From Oscillospiraceae bacterium (GTDB lineage: Bacteria; Bacillota; Clostridia; Oscillospirales; Ruminococcaceae): a stretch of 64,000 nt of DNA. Location: the NCBI GenBank assembly GCA_025758045.1, contig CP107208.1, forward strand, positions 2,232,001 through 2,296,000. The letters are read 5' to 3'. Below the pieces are notes generated by a model that made no database searches, had not been told where the DNA came from, and was given only the letters and a program-made list of their open reading frames with translations. Each line of letters begins with the position of its first letter. Within the stretch, counting starts at the first letter, position 1. A program made the position numbers and the translations under genes. Shown one piece after another: positions 59,155-64,000 of the stretch.

Positions 59155-59947
59155 GTCCTTTATTCTCATAGGCTCAAGCAGGCGTCCAACAGGGCGTCAG
59201 CTTTGTTATACTCTTTTTTGACCGCCTACATTTTCCTCACCTTTCCACTCATTTCGGCTTGACTTTTAATAGTTAGTCTTTCCGGCGGTCTGATTTGCTC
59301 GGTCGAGAAACTGCTCATGCAGCTCTCGGCCCCAGTCGTAGGCCCCGTAAGCTCCCGTTTTGCGGCGCTCCTCATTCGGCCCTGCCAAATACGGAACGTC
59401 CAACAGCACCATGTCCTCCGGCCCGCTCTCGGCCATAATGTCGAGAGCGTCGCGGTTGGTTACCTGTATGCCGTAGTCCTCCATGTGGAAGTGGGCGTCT
59501 TGCAGGCTTCCATATAAACGCTCACGGTAGCTCCGTAACTTCTTCTCGTCCGGCTCTGCATAGCTCTCCATTGTGGAGTTGAAGCTCATGCAGAGCGCTT
59601 GATATTTTGCCACGCCCAGTTCAAGCATGTCGTAACTGGCTTTTCCAGTTTGTTGCGCACTCAGAATGACCCTCGCTCGTGCGTAGAGTATTTTGGAGTA
59701 GGATTCAGCCTCCACCCGCTTCAAGAACTCACCGAACAGGTGCCTGTCCTTGATGCAGGTCATCAGCGCCGCCATTGCCGGATTGAGGTCGTTGTAGACC
59801 ATTCGCGGCGCATAGCCGCAGTTAAGAATCAGCTTTCCTGATCCACCACAGGCATCCGTGATGGAGGCTACTCCCTGCGGGATAAACTCTGCTATGCTCT
59901 TGCATAAGCGTTGCTTACCCCCGTAGTAGGGGAATGTTCCAATGACC

Positions 59948-60562
59948 TTAGCCATTCGCCGTCACCCCCTTGCAGGAAATGTACACCTTGCCAGAGCTTG
60001 CCCCTGTCTCGCGGTAGTCGTAGCGAGTACCGTTGAACAGGAGCAAGCCCTGTGCCTTGAGCGCTTTTTTCAGACTCAAGCTGTTCTTGCCAGCCAGTGC
60101 TTTGAAAGCACTGTTGTCAAGCACATAGTAGTCTTGGCCGTCAACGGCCTTGACTTCGGTGCCTTCGTCAGCCAGCTTGTCGAGCAGCTGCGGAACACTC
60201 ATGCACCCCGGGTTATTATCGTCTCGAATCTCAAAGTCTGATAGTTTCAGGACTTTGACTGCCTCACGGAACGAGTCTGCGATGGCGTAGACCTCGGAAG
60301 CCTTCAGGTCGAGGAGCCTGTTTTCCAGCTCCGTGCATATCTTTTCTCTATTGCAATGCGCAAGGTTTCCGTACAGAACGCACTTGGGGCCCTCCTCCGC
60401 GTCCGTCTCCATGAAGATGACGAACTGCGGTACCGGGGCCATATCGTCCTCACGGCTGTCCATGCGCATAGCCGCATACACGGCTATGCCCTTTGCCTCA
60501 TTCTCATACAGCACTGCCGCTGCGATGCTCTGCCCTCGGAGCGAGATTTCTTTGATATTCAT
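59948..60562 (-). CDS. Hypothetical island protein upstream of the methyltransferase
   Basis: A 204-aa soluble protein, not recognised. The N-terminal half (~1-110) has the pattern of an alpha/beta domain with FVIFMETDAEEGPKCVLYGN (~47-66). The C-terminal part (~150-204) is basic with a SLSLKKALKAQGLLLF segment resembling a winged-helix or primase-like C-terminus. It overlaps the methyltransferase start by 8 bp, so both form one operon. Confidence 0.7.
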   Translation of the reverse strand: MNIKEISLRGQSIAAAVLYENEAKGIAVYAAMRMDSREDDMAPVPQFVIFMETDAEEGPKCVLYGNLAHCNREKICTELENRLLDLKASEVYAIADSFREAVKVLKLSDFEIRDDNNPGCMSVPQLLDKLADEGTEVKAVDGQDYYVLDNSAFKALAGKNSLSLKKALKAQGLLLFNGTRYDYRETGASSGKVYISCKGVTANG

Positions 60563-60993
60563 GCCAAATACCTGCCTTAATACAAGATTTATACTTCAAA
60601 AAAATCGAAGTATATGCTTCTTATACAGGCAAGCCCTTGTCATTAGATCGTAACCGTTTTTGTATAGGAGGTTACACACCTACCCACTGATCTTGCATGG
60701 CTGGTCATTTTTCCTCAAAATATGACCAAAACGGAGCGATTTGTACAAAGTTGCAAATGGTTACGTTTTGGTTACAAATTTTCCGTTTTCTCGGTTTTTC
60801 CATTGACACCGCCTACTTCTCGTGCTACGATAACTCAAAACTTCGGTAGGCACTCCTGACGGCTATACTGACCGCCACTAAATCTCAACTAGCCAGCCGA
60901 AGGCGGTCAGAAGCCACGCTGGGGAATTTTCTAAAACATACACAATATCGTATAATTTTCTTGGACTCTGAACGGTTGAAGGCAGTCTGTTAA
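60563..60993. other. Right-end non-coding region of the island
   Basis: 430 AT-rich bases. It holds TATACTTC-N9-GAAGTATA at 60590-60614, probably an operator or promoter-proximal dyad of the gene at 60562, and GACCGCC/GGCGGTC inverted words around 60869-60918. No gene is supported. Confidence 0.5.
60590..60614. promoter_or_regulatory. 8-bp inverted repeat upstream of the 204-aa gene
   Basis: TATACTTC and GAAGTATA separated by 9 bp (AAAAAAATC), 28 bp before the start codon. Confidence 0.45.
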
Positions 60994-61019
60994 GGGTTCA
61001 AGTCCCATCTTCCGCACCA
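60994..61019 (+). repeat. attR direct repeat
   Basis: 26 bp identical to the tRNA-Leu 3' end at 52918-52943, without the rest of the tRNA. Confidence 0.9.
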
Positions 61020-61027
61020 AAAAGAGA

Positions 61028-61056
61028 CCCGAACTTCGGTTCGGGCCTTTTCTTTT
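61028..61056 (+). terminator. Original tRNA-Leu terminator, displaced by the island
   Basis: CCCGAAC-TTCG-GTTCGGG followed by CCTTTTCTTTTT, 9 bp after attR. Confidence 0.85.
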
Positions 61057-61074
61057 TATATATAAGTGCTACCC

Positions 61075-61103
61075 TTGCAAACCCTGTCGAATCATGGTAC
61101 ACT
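61075..61103 (+). promoter_or_regulatory. Peptide mRNA promoter, cassette 2
   Basis: TTGCAA, a 17-bp spacer and TACACT. Followed by a GCCGC-TTCG-GCGGC hairpin at the transcript 5' end. Confidence 0.8.
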
Positions 61104-61181
61104 GGTAATGCCGCTTCGGCGGCAAGGCGCTGCACAACAACGGCAGGCGGTTGGCCACACTTCCCGAGAGGGGGTGAGACC

Positions 61182-61262
61182 ATGCGAATCACGATGCACA
61201 TCGGCAGTTTTACTGTGACGATCATCATTAAGAAACGCAAAAACCGCCACTCTGCCAAGTGA
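61182..61262 (+). CDS. 26-aa cationic peptide, candidate type I toxin (copy 2)
   Basis: Identical to copy 1 for the first 23 residues (MRITMHIG...KKRKNRH) and ending SAK instead of PAR. RBS GGGGGTGA in a TTCCC-GAGA-GGGGG hairpin: the loop differs from copy 1 but remains GNRA. The C-terminal codons form one arm of the AAACCGCCACT/AGTGACGGTTT terminator stem. Confidence 0.65.
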   Translation: MRITMHIGSFTVTIIIKKRKNRHSAK

Positions 61263-61331
61263 CGGTTTCGGGCTTTTGCTTGATTCCTAATCCTTGAAAA
61301 GAGCCAACCGCTTGTCGCAGCGCCTTTTTCT
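61234..61331 (-). ncRNA. Antisense RNA, cassette 2
   Basis: Starts from the promoter at 61338-61366 and ends at AAACCGTCACT/AGTGGCGGTTT followed by TTGCGTTTC. Its first 30 nt complement the 3' end of the peptide mRNA. Confidence 0.7.
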
Positions 61332-61337
61332 ATCTTT

Positions 61338-61366
61338 ATTATATCCGCACCGGCTGCTACTGTCAA
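61338..61366 (-). promoter_or_regulatory. Antisense RNA promoter, cassette 2
   Basis: Perfect TTGACA-17-TATAAT on the minus strand. Confidence 0.9.
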
Positions 61367-61395
61367 GTCCCGCCCAGCGGACAACAAGCATCCAC

Positions 61396-61424
61396 TTGCA
61401 AACCCTGTCGAATCATGGTACACT
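61396..61424 (+). promoter_or_regulatory. Peptide mRNA promoter, cassette 3
   Basis: TTGCAA-17-TACACT; the first ~100 bp of cassettes 2 and 3 are nearly identical. Confidence 0.8.
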
Positions 61425-61502
61425 GGTAATGCCGCTTCGGCGGCAAGGCGCTGCACAACAACGGCAGGCGGTTGGCCACACTTCCCGAAAGGGGGTGAGG
61501 CA

Positions 61503-61592
61503 ATGCGTTTTACATTGACTTTCCATATCGGTCACAAGACCGTTACGCTAAGCTTGGTAGTAAAAAGCAAGAACCGCCACTCGGCCAAGTGA
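61503..61592 (+). CDS. 29-aa cationic peptide, divergent candidate toxin (copy 3)
   Basis: MRFTLTFHIGHKTVT start, a hydrophobic LSLVV stretch and the tail KSKNRHSAK. The HIG, TVT and KNRHSAK parts are shared with copies 1 and 2, while the middle is changed and 3 residues longer. RBS GGGGGTGA in a TTCCC-GAAA-GGGGG hairpin. Flanking RNA features are conserved. Confidence 0.62.
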   Translation: MRFTLTFHIGHKTVTLSLVVKSKNRHSAK

Positions 61593-61659
61593 CGGTTCTT
61601 AGGGTTTCCTAAGCACTATTACTGAATCGGGCCAACCGCTTGTCGCAGCGCCTTTTTCT
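61562..61659 (-). ncRNA. Antisense RNA, cassette 3
   Basis: Ends at AAGAACCGTCACT/AGTGGCGGTTCTT followed by GCTTTTT. Same arrangement as cassettes 1 and 2. Confidence 0.7.
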
Positions 61660-61665
61660 ATCCTT

Positions 61666-61694
61666 ATTATACCCGTCCCCGCGCCTGCTGTCAA
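61666..61694 (-). promoter_or_regulatory. Antisense RNA promoter, cassette 3
   Basis: Perfect TTGACA-17-TATAAT on the minus strand. Confidence 0.9.
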
Positions 61695-61789
61695 GCCTTG
61701 GCGCACGCTGACATCCGGCTTTCACCCCGCTTTTCCCGCCCAAATCCTGTCCCAATTCGTACAAAAACCGCCAAACATCCCACTGCCGC

Positions 61790-61817
61790 TTGCATTTTTC
61801 CGCCGCTTTGCTATAAT
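61790..61817 (+). promoter_or_regulatory. Promoter of trkA
   Basis: TTGCAT, a 16-bp spacer and TATAAT, 65 bp before the start. Confidence 0.6.
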
Positions 61818-61882
61818 GAGCTTACTACTGTGGAAGTATACACTTTTGGCCCACTTCTGCCTGAAACAAAAGGAGAAACACT

Positions 61883-63247
61883 ATGAGAATCGTGGTTGTA
61901 GGCGCGGGCAAGGTCGGGCGCGTCCTGACGGAACAGCTCGCGGCGGAAAAGCACGATATTGTCGTTATCGACCAGGACTCTGACCTGATCGAGAGCCTCG
62001 TAAACATCTACGACGTCCGCGGTGTGGCGGGCAACGGCGGCTGCTACGACATCCAGAAGGACGCCTTTGAGGATGGCGCCGACCTGCTCATCGCCACCAC
62101 CTCCAGCGACGAAACCAATATTCTGGCCTGCCTTGTGGCAAAAAAGCTCGGTACACCGCACACTATTGCGCGTATCCGTAACCCGGAGTACGAGAAGCAG
62201 CTCCACTTTATGCGCGAGGAGCTGGGCCTTTCCATGGTCGTCAACCCGGAGAAGGCCACCGCGCGGGAGATCGCCCGCGTGCTGCGTTTCCCCAGCGCCA
62301 TCAAGCGCGAGCAGTTCTGCCGCCAGCGGTTTGAGCTGGTGGAGTACCGCGTCAACGAGGGCAACCCCCTGGAGGGTCTGCAGCTGAGCGACCTGTACCG
62401 CAACATCCGCGTTAAAATTTTGATCTGCGCGGTCGCTCGCGGCCAGCAGACCATCATCCCCACCGGCGCTACGGTGCTGCAAAAAGGCGACAAGATTTAC
62501 TTGACCGCCAGCGCCCGCGAGCTGGAAAGCTTCTTCCGCAAGCTGAACATCTTCAAGGCCCGCGCCAACAACATCATGATCGTCGGCGCCAGCCGCATCG
62601 CGTACTACCTCGTCAAAGAATTGCAGGACATCCAGAAGCGGGTGACTGTCATCGATTCCAACGCCGCCCGCTGCCAGGCCATGAGCGAGAAGTTCCCCGG
62701 TGCGCTGGTCATCCACGGCGACGGCGCCGACAGCGAGCTGCTGAGCGAGGAACGCATCAGCGAAATGGACGCCTTTGTGCCCCTGACCGGCCTGGACGAA
62801 ACGAACATCATCCTGGCTATGTACGCCAGCCAGTTTGCCAACTGCAAGGTGGTCGCCAAGATCAACCGCCCCAGCTTTGCCGACCTGGCCAACGAGAAAG
62901 GCCTGGTAGACAGCGTGGTTTCCACCGCCGCCGTCACCAGCGAAATCATTGCCCGGTATGTGCGTGCAATGCAAAATAGTTTTGACTCTGACAACATCAA
63001 GACCCTGCACCGCCTGGTGGGCGGCCGCGTCGAAGCGTTGGAGTTCAACGTCGGCCCCGGCCTGCCTTTCATCGGTGTACCGTTAAAAGATTTGAACCTG
63101 CGCGAGGGTATGCTGGTGGCCGGCATCGTGCGGCAGAACGGTGCGCCGGTCATTCCCTCTGGTGCAGACGCCCTGCAGGAGGGCGACGACGTGGTGATCG
63201 TTACCACCGACACCACCCTGCACGCCCTGCGCGACATCGTAAAGTGA
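61883..63247 (+). CDS. trkA: Trk potassium uptake regulatory subunit TrkA
   Basis: A 454-aa cytoplasmic, NAD(H)/nucleotide-binding gate of the Trk K+ channel. It is a tandem of two RCK units: TrkA-N with MRIVVVGAGKVGRVL (1-15) and TrkA-C (~140-220), then a second TrkA-N with IMIVGASRIAYYL (~231-243) and TrkA-C (~370-454). Full-length double-unit form. RBS AAAGGAG. It is 10 bp upstream of trkH, so the two are co-transcribed. Confidence 0.95.
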   Translation: MRIVVVGAGKVGRVLTEQLAAEKHDIVVIDQDSDLIESLVNIYDVRGVAGNGGCYDIQKDAFEDGADLLIATTSSDETNILACLVAKKLGTPHTIARIRNPEYEKQLHFMREELGLSMVVNPEKATAREIARVLRFPSAIKREQFCRQRFELVEYRVNEGNPLEGLQLSDLYRNIRVKILICAVARGQQTIIPTGATVLQKGDKIYLTASARELESFFRKLNIFKARANNIMIVGASRIAYYLVKELQDIQKRVTVIDSNAARCQAMSEKFPGALVIHGDGADSELLSEERISEMDAFVPLTGLDETNIILAMYASQFANCKVVAKINRPSFADLANEKGLVDSVVSTAAVTSEIIARYVRAMQNSFDSDNIKTLHRLVGGRVEALEFNVGPGLPFIGVPLKDLNLREGMLVAGIVRQNGAPVIPSGADALQEGDDVVIVTTDTTLHALRDIVK

Positions 63248-63257
63248 GGGCGCCGGC

Positions 63258-64000
63258 ATGAATTATAGAATGGTTGCCTTTGTGCTGGGCCGCATCTTTG
63301 CAGTCGAAGCAGGTTTGATGCTTTTCCCGCTGATCTGCGCCATGCTCTACGGCGAGTGGTATCTGCTGCCTGCATTTTTGTTGCCTGCCGCGCTGCTGGC
63401 GGTGCTGGGGTTCATCACCAGCCGCAAGACCCCCAAAAACACCACCATCTTTGCCCGCGACGGCCTGGCCATCGTGGCGCTGGTCTGGGTGCTGATGAGT
63501 GCCTTCGGCGCACTGCCCTTTGTGATTTCCGGCGAAATACCGTCCTTTATTGACGCTTTCTTCGAGACCGTCTCCGGCTTTACCACCACCGGCTCCACCA
63601 TCCTGACCGACGTGGAAGCCCTGAGCCACGGCACGCTGTACTGGCGCAGCTTCTCCCACTGGGTGGGCGGCATGGGCGTGCTGGTATTTGCCATGGCGGT
63701 GCTGCCCATGACCGACGGCCGCGCCATGCACCTGATGCGCGCCGAGATCCCCGGCCCGACGGTGGGCAAGATTTCCAGCAAATTGAGCGATAGTGCGAAG
63801 ATTTTGTATGCCATCTACTTCGCCATGACCTTCGTCGAGGTCGTCCTGCTCTGCGCAGGCGGCATGCCGCTGTTCGACTCGCTCATCCACACCTTCGGCA
63901 CGGCGGGCACCGGCGGTTTCAGCAACAAGGGGCTCAGCGTTGGGGCGTACAATAACCCGTACTTTGAAATCGTCATCGGCGTATTCATGCTGCTGTTCGG
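63258..64000 (+). CDS. trkH: Trk potassium transporter membrane subunit TrkH (partial)
   Basis: The first 247 residues of a TrkH/KtrB-type channel; the gene runs off the right edge. Membrane helices at ~5-25, ~32-50 and ~70-90 precede the first selectivity-filter P-loop, FETVSGFTTTGSTIL (~100-114), and a second one begins in FGTAGTGGFSNKG (~214-226). ATG at 63258 follows a weak GAGGG. TrkH conducts K+ and is gated by TrkA from the adjacent gene. Confidence 0.93.
   Translation, partial: MNYRMVAFVLGRIFAVEAGLMLFPLICAMLYGEWYLLPAFLLPAALLAVLGFITSRKTPKNTTIFARDGLAIVALVWVLMSAFGALPFVISGEIPSFIDAFFETVSGFTTTGSTILTDVEALSHGTLYWRSFSHWVGGMGVLVFAMAVLPMTDGRAMHLMRAEIPGPTVGKISSKLSDSAKILYAIYFAMTFVEVVLLCAGGMPLFDSLIHTFGTAGTGGFSNKGLSVGAYNNPYFEIVIGVFMLLF

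Larger units (their letters stand above)
57737..59280 (+). mobile_element. IS110-family insertion sequence
   Basis: A 1.54-kb element carrying one transposase gene, without terminal inverted repeats, as is typical of IS110. Both junctions carry CTT (57734-57736 and 59278-59280), so the exact ends are ambiguous by up to 3 bp. The 236-bp left non-coding end is longer than the right end (126 bp), matching the subgroup that encodes its bridge RNA on the left. Confidence 0.85.
57503..59955 (-). pseudogene. D12-class DNA adenine methyltransferase split by IS110
   Basis: The N-terminal part (59955-59278, 226 codons) has FPYYGGKQRL, the SAM loop TDACGGSGKL and the catalytic box LLDVPYLAG (DVPY in place of the usual DPPY). 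The C-terminal part (57733-57503, 76 codons) continues with VLICGYESRLY and KPRVHEIVWVNYEPP, a typical D12 C-terminus. Between them lies the IS element at 57737-59280. Removing it joins GGA-AAG to GTG-CTG in frame (...AGK-VLICGY...) to give ~302 aa, the normal size. The disrupted frame now ends after 229 codons. Likely an orphan, Dam-like enzyme; no restriction gene is adjacent. Confidence 0.88.
52918..61019. mobile_element. 8.1-kb genomic island integrated in tRNA-Leu
   Basis: Bounded by identical 26-bp copies of the tRNA-Leu 3' end (52918-52943 and 60994-61019), with a tyrosine integrase gene next to the intact tRNA and visibly lower GC than the flanks. Contents: interrupted integrase, small hypothetical genes, a lipoprotein, an IS110-split DNA methyltransferase and a gene of unknown function. 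No conjugation, relaxase, replication or phage structural genes are seen, so it is a small or decayed element. Confidence 0.88.

Noticed and set aside
61026..61056. Terminator as part of toxin cassette 2
   Set aside because: It directly follows attR and has the form of a tRNA-gene terminator, so it is read as the original tRNA-Leu terminator.

Overview
The window is chromosomal DNA of a high-GC, low-oxygen gut Firmicute, most likely an Oscillospiraceae/Ruminococcaceae member of the Faecalibacterium / Gemmiger / Subdoligranulum type. This is inferred from Gram-positive Shine-Dalgarno sites and sigma-A promoters, MraZ/DivIB-type division genes, the stand-alone AICAR transformylase plus archaeal-type PurO pair, a ZTP-riboswitch-controlled formyl-THF synthetase and a cellobiose phosphorylase locus. 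No species can be named from the sequence alone.

Layout. 0-5 kb: a DnaD-like protein (minus), a PRTase-like protein, an unrecognised protein, tRNA-Gly(UCC), a remarkable non-coding block with two inverted arrays of 9-bp repeats, rsmD and a coiled-coil protein. 5-18 kb: a division/cell-wall (dcw) cluster mraZ-rsmH-ftsL-PBP-murF-mraY-ftsW-murG-ftsQ, followed by an ECF sigma factor, its zinc-finger anti-sigma factor and an anchored protein. 18-31 kb (minus): a purine operon purE-purC-purF-purM-purN-purO-purH(transformylase only)-purD-purL-purB. It covers every step from PRPP to IMP with no purK, behind a leader that ends in an intrinsic terminator. 32-41.5 kb: a cellobiose/beta-glucoside locus with a GH94 phosphorylase (minus) divergent from a LacI regulator, an ABC binding protein, two permeases and a GH1 enzyme; an identical 14-bp LacI-type operator lies in front of both divergent units. 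41.5-48.8 kb: an orphan prepilin-like protein, fhs with a ZTP riboswitch, a glycosyltransferase, metA, and clpB with a CIRCE operator. 48.9-51.3 kb: a LexA-like repressor divergent from an AAA ATPase, with four copies of a 17-bp dyad between them.

51.3-61.7 kb is accessory DNA. An 8.1-kb, lower-GC island sits in tRNA-Leu(GAG) and is bounded by 26-bp direct repeats. It carries an integrase broken by one in-frame TGA, small unknown genes, a lipoprotein, and a DNA adenine methyltransferase cut by an IS110-family element. The gene can be rejoined in frame by removing the IS, and the IS left end contains a recognisable bridge-RNA architecture whose guides resemble the actual insertion site. Around the island lie three copies of a small cassette that I consider the best candidate for an undescribed system. 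Each encodes a 26-29 aa cationic peptide behind a strong promoter and a 5' hairpin, has a GNRA hairpin over the ribosome-binding site and long 5'-3' mRNA complementarity, and is opposed by a perfect TTGACA-17-TATAAT promoter for a short antisense RNA with its own terminator. This is the layout of a type I toxin-antitoxin module.

The window ends with trkA and a truncated trkH. All assignments come from reading the sequence; no database search or folding program was run.
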